A stretch of 64,000 nt of DNA from positions 471,163 to 535,162 of the forward strand of contig CAUYUJ010003892.1 of assembly GCA_963575745.1 (NCBI GenBank), read 5' to 3'. A program made the position numbers and the translations under genes. The notes beneath the pieces are model-generated. The model did no database searches. It worked only from the letters and a program-made list of their open reading frames with translations, and had not been told where the DNA came from. Numbering within the stretch: position 1 is the first letter of the stretch; the number at the start of each line of letters is the position of its first letter. This DNA is from Prorocentrum cordatum (lineage: Eukaryota; Sar; Dinophyceae; Prorocentrales; Prorocentraceae). Positions 41,184-52,599 of the stretch are shown piece by piece.

Positions 41184-42830
41184 GTAGATCTGTTTAAGAT
41201 TATTTGGACATTTTGCAGGCGCGACGTTTTTTTGGAGATTTCGTTGGGGATTTGTGCGCGAAGATGTTTTGGGGATTTCGTTTGAGATTTTTCAGGCGCG
41301 ACGTTTTTTGGGGAGATCGCGGGAAGATGTTTTGGATATTGGAGATTCCAGAAAAGTCGCGGGGAGGTTTTTGGAGATTCTGGGGCGGTCGTGTTTGCCA
41401 CAATGGACCCAGTCTAACTCTTGGGGCGTCTTCGGTGCCTGGGCCTCTTGGGGGTCTCTTGGGAGCCTTTTGGGGGCATCGTGGGAGCCTCGTGGGGCCT
41501 CCTGGGCACCGCTTGGGCCGTTTTGGGGCACCCTTGGGAGCCTCGGGGGATAAATAGATTGGGGCCATCTCGGGAGATCTCGATCCAGGGAGGGGCACTC
41601 CTCAATCAGGCTCCCGCCCCCAGGAGGCCAACATGTGGCCGGAACCTTTTGGCGGAATCATTGATTTTGGCTTCCTCGCCGAGGCTTCTTGGGGCGTCTT
41701 GGGTGCCTCTGGGAGGCCTTTTCGGGCCTCTTGGGAGGAGGAGGAGGAGGAGGAGGAGGAGGAGGAGGAGGAGGAGGAGGAGGAGGAGGAGGAGGAGGAG
41801 GAGGAGGATGATGAGGAGGAGGGGCCTCTCGCGCGCCTCCTGGGGGCATCTTCAGGGCCTCCTGGGCACCTCTTGGGGCCGTCTGGGGGCTCCCTTTACA
41901 CCCTCGGGGGCCATCTTGATGCCATCTGAAGGTGATCGAACAAAGGAGCGAGGCTCCCTAATCAGGACCCTCCCCAGGAGGCTCACATGTGGCCCTAACC
42001 TTCGCAACATCCATGCTTTTCGCAATCTCGCCGAGGCCTCCTGGGGCGTCTTGGGTGCCTCTGGGAGGCCTCTTGGGGGTCTCTTGGGGGCCTCTCGCGG
42101 GCATCTTTGGGGGGCCTCCTCGGGGCATCTTGGGAGCCTCTGGCACCTCTTGGGGCTGTCTTGGGGCACCCTTGAGAGCCTCGGGGGCCATCTTGGGGCC
42201 ACCTTGGAGGAGATCGATCAAAGGAGGGGAGCTCCCCAATTCTGCCCCCCTCCGCCCCCCACCCCACCCCACCCCAGGAACCCCAAATGTGGCCAGAACC
42301 AAGTAGTGAGAAGACGGATTTGGGCTTCCTCGTCGAGGCCACTGGACGCTCCAACCCCTCGCGGAAGGCCCAGTCCAGGCCCAGGGGGGGGGCTTCCATT
42401 GATGGAGTGGGTCAACCCCTTCCGCTGACGACAGAACTTTGCCGCCCGTTCCCTCCCCCAGGCGGGCCAGTCCCAGCTGCCTGCCGGAGGGCCCTCAACC
42501 GCGTCTCGGTCTTAGGCCGGCCCCTCGCCCCCGAGGGCCCCCAAAACAAGTCGCCTTTTGGCCATCTTGGGGCCATCTTGGGGCTATCTTGGGGCCGTCT
42601 TGGGGCCGTCTCGGGGACATTTTGCGCCCATGTAGGCCCTACTGGGGCCCTCTTGGAGCCATCTTGCGGAAGCAAAAAGCTGGGAAGCCAGATAATATAG
42701 AAGCACAATGTGTTTTTGGATGAGTTTCGCCTATCAGGTGCCTCCTTGGCGACCTCTGTGGCAGCATCGGGCCGTCTTGTGGCCGTCTGGGCGCCTTTGG
42801 GACGCATGTTGGAGACCATCTTGGGCCAGC
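41184..42830 (+). repeat. Degenerate CTTGGGGGCCTC repeats with three ~300-360 bp units
   Basis: After GGAGATTTCG-type repeats (41210-41380) come CTTGGGGGTCTC/GGCCTC repeats. Three longer units are marked by a GATC...AGGGAG(C)G start near 41575, 41930 and 42210 and by CATGTGGCC or AATGTGGCC with GAACC near 41630, 41986 and 42286, followed by GGCTTCCTCG.CGAGGC. A (GGA)n run occupies 41735-41822. Coding potential looks spurious. Confidence 0.65.
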
Positions 42831-42929
42831 GTCGACCGCCGCGCGTCATCCTGTCCTTGATGGCCCAGACGCCCTCCGGCGGGGTTCAAGAGGGGCCCCA
42901 GATGCGTTCGAATAGGTGAAGCGCTAACA

Positions 42930-43190
42930 AGGGCGACCCCTCGTTGGAAGTCGGAGCATCGTCAAGACTCTGCATGTGACCCCAACACGGCCCAGGGCGG
43001 CTCCAAGACGCCCCCCAAGAGCCCCCGAGACGACCCAAGGTGGCCCCCAAGACGGCCGCAGACGCTCCCAAGAGACGCCCAGGAGGGCTATGCCTCCAAG
43101 AACGACCTTTTCTCAGAGCCTCCTTCCCGGACTCACCCCAGGACCTTCCCGAACGCCTCACGGGACTGTCTCCCGGACCCCTCCCTGGGC
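42930..43190 (-). repeat. Same repeat family in opposite orientation
   Basis: CCAAGACGCCCCCCAAGAGC and similar strings are the inverse complement of the CTTGGGGG repeats either side, so the repeat domain flips strand here. Confidence 0.55.
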
Positions 43191-43227
43191 GACCCAATTA
43201 GGGGAAGTCTTCCTACTGCATGGGCGC

Positions 43228-43520
43228 AGTGCTTGGCATTGCTTGGCATTGCTTGGCACTGTTTGGCATTGCTTGGCATTTTTTGGCATTGCTTGGCATT
43301 GCTTGGCATTGCTTGGGGAACCTGTGGAACCCGAGAGCAAACCGAAGAACCCGAGGAACCCGAGGAACCTGGGGAATTTGGGAACCCGAGGAACCCGAGG
43401 AACCCGGGGAACCCGAGGAACCCGAGGAACCCGAGGAACCCGGGGAACCCGAGGAACCTGAGGAACCCGAGGAACCTGGGGAACCCGAGGAACCTGGGGA
43501 ACCCGGGAGCCGATGAACCC
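43228..43520 (+). repeat. 10-bp and 9-bp tandem repeats
   Basis: 43228-43318 is GCTTGGCATT repeated about nine times with few changes. 43325-43520 is AACCCGAGG repeated about twenty times with CTG or GGG variants. One frame reads EPEEPEEP; it is not considered a gene. Confidence 0.85.
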
Positions 43521-44631
43521 GGGCAAGCCGAGGAACCCAGGAAATTTCCGGGCAACGGGCAACGTGCCCCCCGATGCAGAATTCTTTTCAACCAAGAATG
43601 ACTTCTTGGGCAAGCCTAATTGGGGACAGCCTTTGACATGTTCATACCGTTTGTATATAATAGCAATTTGAGGGGACAGCTAGGTTAGAGACTGGGGCCT
43701 CCTGTTCCCTTCCAGTCCCAGAGTAGGTGATTGGGAGAGTTCATGCGTATCTAGGAAAATCAGACTCAGGGACCGTGTCGGTTCAGTTTTTTGTCTGGAG
43801 TCATTTCGGGTCTTGACGAACATGCATCCATCTATGTCGACAGTAGGGCTCTGCAAGATTGCACCCCGCGGTGCCCACTGATGCAGCTGTCTTGTGAGAC
43901 AGTGCGACGCCAAGATGCCGCTGACTTTGTACGTTGTCGTGGAGAATCACATCTAGAACATGATGGCACAGAATCGTGTCCTTCTCAATCCGTCAATCCT
44001 TCGACATTTCACCAGACAGACCCGTCCCCTCGACAAGCCGCGTCCTAATCCCCCAAGGGGGACCTACAGTCAAACAGGATCATGAGGATGAGTAGCTCAT
44101 CCTTGCGCCTTCGGCTTGTCATTATCGTTTGTTTGTTCTGTCTAGGGGCTTCACATCGGGCGCCCAAGGTCCTTGCATCTTTACCGCGCATCCCTATGAT
44201 CCTGTTTTCCTACGAAGCCAAGGGATCCTGAGGGAAACGGGTCCTGGACCCAGGGGGTTCCCGCCAAAGCCAGCTCGTCAGCCAAGCTCGTCCCTCTCTT
44301 GGTGGACACCCGCACGTCGAGGGCACGAGGGCGCCGCAGCGCTGGGCGCCCATTGTTGACGACCGCGGCCTCCGCAGTCGACTTTTCCTCCTTGGCCCCC
44401 GCCCTCCCATGTCTGCTCGGGGGTGGACAGGACCCCCAACAGAGACACGTCGATTAGTGAATTGTCTGTTTTCAGTTCTCGAGAGGGCGCCGCGGCCGTT
44501 ATTTTCCAGGCTTGCGCCCGCCAGGTTTGGACCTCAGGTCGTTTTCACTAAACCACGTTTGACTAAAGGGAGGTCTGTCCATCCCCGGTCTGCCCTCACG
44601 CATCTCAGGGGCATCGCTAAGAGGGCACAGG
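43521..44631. other. No recognisable gene
   Basis: Mixed-complexity sequence without recognisable domains or long conserved frames. The longest open stretches are under 100 codons. Confidence 0.5.
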
Positions 44632-44950
44632 CTCAAAGGGGGGGACGCATCGACGCCCAATGGCCCACTGTTCGCCGACAGGGCTAAGTCGGGCCTGTCC
44701 CCCTACAGGGGGATTTTCGACGAAAAATTAACAATAGCCACCAAAAAATATGCAAAAAACAGTCCAAAGATAGTCTGGGGATTTTTTTGTGTGTATTGTT
44801 TGACCTTTTTGGGGTATTTTTTGTTGCTTTTTTTATTATTATTTTTCGTCGAAAATTCCTGTGTAGGGGGACACGCCCGACATAACGATGGGGGCCCGAT
44901 CGCCCACCCCGCCCAGGCACGTGCGGTTTCGCTATCGGGAGCCGAGCCTC
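44632..44950 (+). repeat. Dispersed repeat interrupted by a MITE; uninterrupted partner at 56012-56112
   Basis: GGGGGGACGCATCGACGCCC, ATGGCCCACTG and TTCGCCGA (left) and GGGGGCCCGATCGCCCACC and GGTTTCGCTATCGGGAGCC (right) match 56020-56112 in order. Only the MITE at 44687-44882 and a few bases intervene. Confidence 0.7.
44687..44882. mobile_element. MITE of about 196 bp with ~45-bp terminal inverted repeats
   Basis: The left end has GTCGGGCCTGTCCCCCTACA, then GGGGATTTTCGACGAAAAAT. The right end (44838-44882) is its inverse complement with a few changes. TA dinucleotides lie just outside at 44685-44686 and 44883-44884, suggesting TA duplication as in Tc1/mariner or related families. The interior is A/T-rich without coding. 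Confidence 0.75.
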
Positions 44951-44991
44951 CATCTATCGGCGACGCATCGCCCAGTCCAGGCCGACGTTTT

Positions 44992-45011
44992 CCCCCCCCC
45001 CCCCCCCCCCC
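44992..45011 (+). repeat. C homopolymer of about 20 bp
   Basis: Uninterrupted C-run; length in the assembly may be unreliable. Confidence 0.9.
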
Positions 45012-45640
45012 ATTTGAGCCAACCCCTCCTATCGCTGCCCGACAGCATCTCTCCGCCAGTGCAATGGGCATATACCAATAACCGGGATCTCCGCGGGGCG
45101 TCTGGGGACCCTCCCCCCCCGCGCGCGATCGCCGGTGGTCGGCGCCGGCACGACATCGGCAACCATTTCGGCGTCGTGCTGACGGGGGCTTCACCACCGG
45201 GTACTTGGGGCAGCGACCTGCAGGACCCAACCCTTCCCGATGCGGGCCACGCTGCAATGCACCACAGAGGCCCTGCAGTGGCAACTTGCGAGGGTTTCCA
45301 AGAAGTGACTCCCCGATTGCTGAATCAGATGCGATAGCAGCGGCTGGCGCGCTTGGTTTTGGCCCCCTCGCGCCCCCGTGGGGCCGCGCACCAAAAGGTC
45401 ACTCTTCCCTAGGGTCAGGCTCGGAAACATTTCTCCAAGGCCCCAAGAACAACCGAAAGACAAACAAAACCTTCTGCGCCCAACCCCGTCCGCCTCAGCG
45501 GACATGTCGTCCAAACGCCCCCCCCTATACAATTCTAAACGGGCTCGCGCCGGGGGGGGCCTGGGGTGATCCATTCCTTCAATTCGAATTTGATTAAGGA
45601 GAGTGGGTTGAGCATGGTTTGGGCGGTTCTGCTAGGGACG
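45012..45640. other. No recognisable gene
   Basis: Nothing beyond short open stretches; no domain, RNA gene or clear repeat is recognised. Confidence 0.5.
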
Positions 45641-46400
45641 TCCTCAAAAGCTACCTCGTTTGGGCCCTGGTTTGGTCTGGTTCGGCTTGGTTGGGCGGCG
45701 CAAGCCGCCTGAGACATCCTCCGAATTTGCTTGGTTGGGGCCCTGGTTTGGCCTGGTTTGGGCCGGGTTTCGCTTGAGACGTTTTCGCATTTTCCCTGAC
45801 ATGGTTTGGGCCTGGTTTCCCCTGAGACGTCCTCGCAATTCGCCTGGTGCTTGGGACGTCCTCAAAATCTGCCTTGTTTGGGCCTTGGTTTGGCTTGGTT
45901 GGGCGGCGCAAGCCATCCTCCGAAATTGCTTTGTTTGGCCCCTGGTTTGGCCCTGGTTTCGCTTGAGACGTTCTCGCAATTTGTCTGGTTTCGCCATGGT
46001 TTCGCCTGGTTTGGGCCTTTCGCCTGAGACGTCCGCCTGAGACGTCCTCGCAATTTGCTTGGTTTCGCTTTGGTTTCGTTTGGTTTGAACGTGATATTGC
46101 TTGAGACGTCCTTGCAATTTGCTTGGTTTCGCTTGGTTTCGGCACACTTTCGCTTGAGACTTCCTCCCAATTTGCCTGGTTTCGCTTTGGTTTCGCGTGG
46201 TTTGGGCTCGGTTTCGCCTGAGACGTCCACGCATTGGCTTGGCGTGGCTTGGTTTCGGCGCAGTTTGGCCTCAGACGTTCTCCCAATTTGGTCGGTGTCC
46301 CCTGGTTTGGGCGCGGTTTCGCCTGAGACGTCCTCGCCATTTGCCTGGTTTGGGGCATTGGTTTTCGAGGGGCCCCTGGAACGTCCCTGGTTCGACCTGG
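45641..46400 (+). repeat. Degenerate ~40-50 bp repeats (GAGACGTCCTCGCAATTTGC type)
   Basis: More than a dozen copies of GGTTTCGC(C/T)TGAGACGTCC, CGCAATTTGC and GGTTTGGGC-type blocks, with variable spacing. The minus-strand reading frames (repeated AKPGPNQ/RTSQ) are repeat translation, not a gene. Confidence 0.75.
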
Positions 46401-46619
46401 CACACAGCGCGCATATCAGGGGAAATCTCCGCAGGTTGCCCGGTCTGGGGCGCGCGTGCCCCGATTACAGTGCCGTTTTCAATACATGCTCCGCGTGCGG
46501 ATCATGTATTAAAAGTGCAGGGATCTAGTATAAAAGCACGATGAGTTCATGCATAGTTTTAGTCATACATTAATCATGTATGAAAAATCCGATATTGTCA
46601 AAATCCTATGTATTAAAAA

Positions 46620-46720
46620 CTACCCTGTACATCTTACACTTCTCACTATCCTCCTCGTCCTCCTCTTCCTGCTCCTCCTCCTCCCACCCTCCACGTCCGC
46701 AATGGTTTCATCCACTCACA
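46620..46720 (+). repeat. TCC/CTC pyrimidine repeat
   Basis: CCTCCTCGTCCTCCTCTTCC and CTCCTCCTCCTCCCACC form a short imperfect trinucleotide tract. Confidence 0.7.
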
Positions 46721-47290
46721 CTTCCCCATCGACGGGCATTCAATGAGTGAATCTCGTTTGTTCAGCCTCGCCCACTCCGCCCTGTTGCGACCCCTGCTCA
46801 GGAGCCATGTCCAAGATGTAAAGCATTGCTATATTTGAATAGTTGCGCCTGTGGTCACATCGGTCCCGGTTTTCATTGCAACTACCATACACATTCATGG
46901 GGTCTCTTCTCGTTTGCACTGCGGGAGCAAGTTGCGGATGCTTTCCCATTCCCACCTTGGGGTCGCAATTCAGACAATCCGCGGAACCCAGAGAACTGAT
47001 CGGAAACATGTGGTTTTCCAATCGGAATTGGAATGGATCACGCGGCCCAAGCAGAAGTAGCCCAAACGGGCGGTCCTTGTTCGAAGAAGAGTTTTTGTTT
47101 GGGGGTGTCAGCAGGATGTCCCCCCAGAGGGGGTGGCGTTGTCTCCCCCCAGCATATCCCCCTCCCGAAAAGGGGAAGCGCCGCCCTGGGGGCCTCTCCT
47201 TGCTTGAGGGAGAGCGGTCGGCCAGGCCGAGACACTAGCCAGGGGGTGGGCGAGTACCAGGGAGTGGCCAGCGTTCGGGCGAGAGCGTAC
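46721..47290. other. No recognisable gene
   Basis: Mixed sequence; no conserved domain or RNA gene seen. Confidence 0.5.
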
Positions 47291-47295
47291 GTAAA

Positions 47296-47392
47296 CGTCG
47301 TCGTCGTCGTTGTCGTCTTCGTCGTCGTCATCGTCGTCAAAATCATCGTAGTCGTCGTCGTGGTGGTCGTCGTCGGCGTCGTCGTCGTGGGG
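47296..47392 (+). repeat. (GTC)n trinucleotide repeat
   Basis: Imperfect GTCGTC/GTCATC repeat about 97 bp long. Confidence 0.85.
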
Positions 47393-47537
47393 AGGCCCAG
47401 ACGCTCCGAGAGACATCGTATTCTGTCACATGGTGCAGGGAAGTGAAGGAAGGAGGTATCAATTTACACACGTGGTGGGCGTAAACATTCGGAACGTTGT
47501 GGCCCCTGGGTGCTCCCACGACATATTGGTTTTTGTC

Positions 47538-47564
47538 GGTGTGTGTGTGTGTGTGTGTGTGTGT
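47538..47564 (+). repeat. (GT)n dinucleotide repeat
   Basis: About 13 uninterrupted GT units. Confidence 0.95.
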
Positions 47565-48205
47565 CTAACAGTGAACTGACATTTCACACCCGTCGTGGAC
47601 GCAACCGCGCGAAGCAGGACGGAGTGTACTGAACACATGCTGGCCGACATTCTGCACCGTTGCGCCACAGTGCAACAATGGGCAGTGGGTGTGGACATGC
47701 GAAGCGCGTGTGTTCGGCCTCTGTATCACATGGTGCAGCCATCGCTCACACCAGTCCTCCCGCTACGCGACACGGGACCACGTGGCGGCGTTGGGAGAAA
47801 ACCTTTCCCAGCCTGTGGTGCGCAGCCGAGTTGGTGAGTTCCCGTGCCACTGCCGACGACAGCCGCGGAGAGGGCTCGCCGCAGGCGGCTCGGCTCGGGC
47901 ACCGACGGGCCCGAGTGGATTTTGGCGCCGCCGCCGCCGGGCTGAGTGGCCCGCGCGCGCGCGGCGGGCTGCGGATGCGTCTTCTCCGTGGGGGGCCCAG
48001 CGCGCCGCAGCAAGAGGGAGGGCGAGAGATCAGGGGCAGCGATCGCCGACTCGGTGCTGGTACTGCTTCGACGATCCGATGCTGCCCGACGCTTGCATGT
48101 CGCTGGTGTGCATCCCGGCGCAGCCGAGCCGATCCGATTCGCTTCCGACTCCGTGCCGATGTGGCCCGATCCGATGCGCTTCTGATCGGATCCGATGCAT
48201 CGATG

Positions 48206-48309
48206 TGATGTTGACCGCTCCGGGATAGGTCGGCCACGCGCAGAGGGTGTATCGATTTGATGTGGACCGCTCTGGGATTGGTCGGCCACGCGCAGAGGGG
48301 GTATGGGGG
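48206..48309 (+). repeat. Two-copy 52-bp tandem repeat
   Basis: TGATGTTGACCGCTCCGGGA at 48206 and TGATGTGGACCGCTCTGGGA at 48258, both followed by GGTCGGCCACGCGCAGAGGG. Several GATCCGATGC-type short repeats precede it. Confidence 0.85.
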
Positions 48310-49460
48310 AGGGGGAAACGCTTCTTAGAAACACCACTGCCACATAATGACCAATCATGATCAGCAACCTGTTGTTTTGGAGCGCCGCTCGTGTTCACGC
48401 GCTGTGTCCAGGCTCTTGGGGCAAGCTATCTGGTTTGCAGTGTTCTCGGAGGACCGTGGCATTTCGCCGCATCTGTCCATGAGACCCCTTATCTTGGAAA
48501 GGCGATGCGGTATGTCGATGCGCTCTGCGCCGTTCGTTTATCCTGGATGCCCCCCCCCAGCTCGTTCTGAACGTCTTGCCTGCTGCTCCCCAACATCTGT
48601 GCGCAACACCTGCATCCGACAGACTCAGCGCCCATCCCAGTCAAACGAGGAGGGAAGACCATCCGTGTGGATTTGCTCAGCGTTGTGGACATTCGGGGAA
48701 CCTCGCGAGGCTCCGACGGTCCCAGCGGTTGGGGGTCCGCAAGACCGCCTCAATGGAGGGATGGAGATTTTGATAGTGATTGCCGCATCGCCACCACGAG
48801 ATCGTGCCAGATGCGTGCTAGAATCTTGAGTAAGAGGCTCAGGTTATTTGCATATTGCTGCTTCGCGCGCGTGGCTGCCCCTGAGGATCCGCGGAGGAAA
48901 GGTACCCCGGCAAGGTTCCTGCTAGGTCCCAGCAGCCCCCAACAAGCCGCCAAGAGAGGCATCGCAAGAGAGCCTGAGAGGCATCCAACACGTCGCCTCT
49001 CTGAACTACTACCCAGGCACGGCGGGATGCACTGACGGAACTTCGGTGGGGGTGTGCTCCGTTGAGTGTTGCCTAGCATCCACCCTGCCACTGTCTCTCC
49101 CCGAAGCGAGGTTCACGCGGCAGCTCATGGACACGGTCGCCACCCGCCACTTAGTTATTCAGCCCCCACGAGCACACAGGCATGTGCCAGCGATAATGCA
49201 GTATTGGCCGGCGGAATGAGCGATATTTTGCCCATGCCGCTCAAGCTCCGTTGCGAGACATTGGGGATCGCCAGTGGGGGCATCGTGACAAGCGAGAAAA
49301 TTCGAGAAAAGCGCAGTCCTGGTAATTCTGGTGTACGCGTACTTCTGGTCTCTGGAGGCCAGCCAGCCGGGGCTGCAATCGCTGTGTGCCCCCAGACTGC
49401 TGCCTGCGAGGCGCAGCCTAGTTCTTGACGCTTCGTATGCCCCCAACAGCTCATCCACGA
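48310..49460. other. No recognisable gene
   Basis: About 1.1 kb of mixed-complexity DNA with short open stretches only. Nothing is supported as a gene. Confidence 0.45.
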
Positions 49461-49544
49461 ACGATCGCCAGGCAAGTTGCCCTGATCAGGGAGATGTAGG
49501 AGCATCCAATGGAACAGGCAGGTGAGTCAGCCGTCACGCCCAAG
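49461..49544 (+). repeat. Dispersed repeat, partner of 281-364
   Basis: The ACGATCGCCAGGCAAGTTGC, CTGATCAGGGAGATGT, GGAGCATCC and CGCCCAAG landmarks are in the same order as at 281-364. Confidence 0.6.
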
Positions 49545-50690
49545 TTCAGAGTCAGCCTGAGCTTACCTTCGGGTTCTCGCGCCCCCGAGTCTTCGGAGCC
49601 GAACTCAAAATCACCAAAACATCTCAGACACGCTGAGCTGGGTCACCGCCACCTGCACGTTTGCTGCGTAGGCAGCCATGTACCTTGTTGACCTGGTTCA
49701 ATGTAAAGTACGCTCCGAGTGTTTTCGTCAGAACCTCGGGCGCTCGTCGTGCCCGCATCGCGCACGTGCTCGGCCTTCATATCCTTCCTTGTATTGGAAC
49801 TGACGCAGCGGCCTCAACCGAACGCTGTCGATCTAAGACATAAGGTCGCCTGTCCAACTGCGCTTGCTGCTGATGTTGGACAGCGCTTGCTCCTGGGCAC
49901 CGTGCTCATGTTCTCCGTAGCCACTTGGGCGTGCCAAAAAGTCGCCAAGACATCCCAAGCGCGCTGCCGCAGCCGTTGCCCTCCACGCCGCCCCGGCCCC
50001 CGCGGCGATCGCAACGGCTAGCATGCTCGTGGCTGCCCGCGCGCTGCTGCCGCGCGCCACGCTGCGGACAGCGGCCGCCCCACGGGCCCCGCCAGCGCAG
50101 GCGCAGGCGGTCGGGGCGGTGCCCACCCTCTCCCGTCTACGCCTATCTAGGCTTCCCAGATGGGGTCGGAATAGACGGGGTCGGCCCAAGTTTCTCCACG
50201 CCGGCGTCGTTGGTGATGTATCGACGGTGCATGGGCGATGTATTGACGGTGCGGCACGACCCGCTGGCCCCATCTACTCTGATCCCGTCTGGGAGGCCTC
50301 GTTGAGAGCAGCCCTTCGCTGGAATGACCTTTGGTGCGGTCCCACAGGGGTCCTCCCAGCACTGGCAGGGGCGCCTGGATTTGGCCTACCCGCGGCCCCC
50401 GGAAGCCACGCATCGAAGGTCTTTCTTGCCTAGGGTCTCTCTGGCGTGTAGCCGACTCGTGTCGAAGGACAGGAGTCCTGAGGGAAACGGGCACAGAGGT
50501 TCCCCCTACTTCCCCTTCCTGTAACACAAACACGACACGAGGTTTTGGCCATTTCCGGCCTCGGGCGGCCATCCTTGAGCCCCAGGGCAGTCTGAAGACC
50601 GACGGGATGAAAAATCGTTCCCGGGGAAGTGGTCTACCCGCGTTATGAAAAATTAACCACGTCGGAGATCTGGGTTTCGTCCTCGAGGGT
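49545..50690. other. No recognisable gene
   Basis: Includes GC-rich sequence near 49960-50120 whose reading frames look protein-like (Ala/Arg/Pro-rich) but match nothing recognisable. Confidence 0.45.
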
Positions 50691-50890
50691 GTTCGCGGCT
50701 CGGTCGGTTTGGCTGCGTCGCGGTCGTTGGCGTTCGGTCGGTTCAGTTCGGGTGGTCGTTGTGCCGTTGCCGCGTCGTTGCGCCCTTCTGGGGCGCTTGC
50801 CCGTGTCCTTCACACCTCAGCCAGGAGGCGCAAGTCGGCACGGTAGAAGTGGTAACGGGAATAATGAGGACGAGTATCCGCCACAAAAAT

Positions 50891-51038
50891 ATGTACACAG
50901 ACACCGTCCAATGGATTGTTTCTCGGCCTCAGGGGAGGATGGCGGTGTATACATCACCATTGGGAGCCAGCGATTGTATACTCCGCCGCTCTCCCTGAAG
51001 ATACATGCAAACTTCATCGGATGGTGTCTGTGTATGGA
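50891..51038. repeat. Long imperfect palindrome (foldback/MITE-like), 148 bp
   Basis: ATGTACACAGACACCGTCCA at 50891 pairs with the complement of GGATGGTGTCTGTGTATGG ending near 51038. The pairing continues inward (CTCAGGGGAGGATGGCGG with CCGCCGCTCTCCCTGAAG; GTATAC with GTATAC) to a loop around 50960-50985. The whole segment could fold into a ~60-bp stem. Confidence 0.75.
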
Positions 51039-51169
51039 TCCAGCTGCTTGCGGCAAATCCCGCCTAGCAGGAAGGAGGCATAGTGTAAGAACAGCGCAAT
51101 TCCGACGAGTAGTCTGCATTGGGGCGGGTCGTGATCCCGACCTCGTCTTCGTCCGCGCGGTAGGGAGGA

Positions 51170-52420
51170 TGAGGACGAGGATGAGGAGGAGGAGGAGGAA
51201 GAGGAGGATGATCATGAGGATGAGAGGGAGAAAATGAGGATGAGGAGGAGAAGGGGGCCTCCTGGGGGCCTCCTGGGAGCTTTCTCAAAGCTTTTTGGGG
51301 GCCTCTTGGGGGCCTGGGGTCTCGTGGGGGCCTCTCGGGGCCCTTTGGACCGTCTTAGGGAATGCTTGGTTCTTCTGACGCCTACGGAGGCCGCCTTTGG
51401 GGCCTCTCTAGGCCGTGCGGTTCACGGCCGTCTTGGGACCCTCACGGGAGCCCCTTGGGCGATGTTTGGGCTCTTTTCAGGCCGACTTGGGGCCCTCTTT
51501 GGGGGTCTCTTGCGCTATTTCGGAGCTAGTCTGGAGGCCTGCTGCAGGCTGGGCCGTCTTGGGCGGTCGGAAGCCCGAACAGGCGAGACCGTCAGAATCC
51601 ATCAAGCACCTGAGGACCATCAGTGGTTTTGGCCTCCTCGTGCTCTTCAAGAAGGCCTCTTGTCTCGGGGGCTTCTTGAGCAGTCTTGAGGCTGTCTGGG
51701 GGGCCTCGTGTGCCGTCTTGAGCCATCTTGGTGTCATCCTGGCTGCCCTGAAAGCTGTCCTGGAGGCCACGAGGCTCCCAAGGCGGCCTCAGGATAGATC
51801 GAGTGGCCCCCAAGGCTGGCCGGGAGGTCTCCAGGATGCCTTCCAGGAGAGCCCGAGGAGGCCAACACCACTGATTTGCGGTTCTCTGACATGTTTGTGC
51901 GTTCCGACCGCCCACGACAGCCCACGAGGCTTCTCTAGGCCTTCTTATGGCTCTGTTGGAGCGCTTCAGGGCCGTTTTGGGGTCCCGTGGGAGCCCCTTG
52001 GGCAATTTGTGGGTCATCTTGGCCCGACTTGGGCCCTCTTGGGCTGTCTTGGAGCTATCTTGGTGGCCTCTTGGAGGCCTCTTGTGCCGTCTTGGGCCGT
52101 GTCGGGCGATCAGAAACCCGAACAGGCGAGAACCTCAAACTCCGTCAAACACCTAAGGATCAGCAGTGGTGTTCGCCCCCTCGGACTCTTCGGGAAGGCC
52201 CTTGGAGCTCTCTTGGGCCCTCTTGAGGGCCTCTTGGGCCGTCTGGAGGCCATCTTGGGAGCTTCCTGGGCCGTCGTGAGGCTGCCTTGAAAGGCTCTTG
52301 AGCCATCTTGGGCCATCTTGATCCGTTTTGTTGTCGTCTTGGCTGTTTTGGATGCCGTTTTGGGGGCCATCTCGGCCGTGCGGAGGCCGAAAAGACCGCC
52401 AGAAAGCCATTTCAGCGGAG
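51170..52420 (+). repeat. CTTGGGGGCCTC repeat domain with ~540-bp direct and inverted units
   Basis: CGAACAGGCGAGA with (A)TC(A)AAGCACCTGAGGA-type sequence occurs near 51577 and again near 52120 (543 bp apart). A copy in opposite orientation (CAACACCACTGATTTGCGG, CGTTCCGACCGCC) is at 51848-51935. Long frames across it reflect the repeats. Confidence 0.6.
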
Positions 52421-52599
52421 GCTGTTTTCGAGGGGTGCGTGCGGGGAGGGGGGGGTCGGCCCCAGAAATTAAAACATCTTCCAAACTACAAGCAAGCATT
52501 CTAGCACGCCCACTCCGTGCAGGCACGGTGGTGAATTTCTGTTGCGTAGAAGACCGTTAGAAGTTTCTGACCACTCTGAACAGGACTCGTTGTCGCCGC

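Noticed and set aside
45651-46403. 250-codon minus-strand frame (NQAKP/RTSQ repeats)
   Set aside because: Translation of the ~40-50 bp GAGACGTCC/TTTGG repeats; similar repeats are open in several frames.
46840-47040. Possible tRNA or small RNA gene
   Set aside because: No cloverleaf, box A/B pair or snRNA motif could be recognised by eye.
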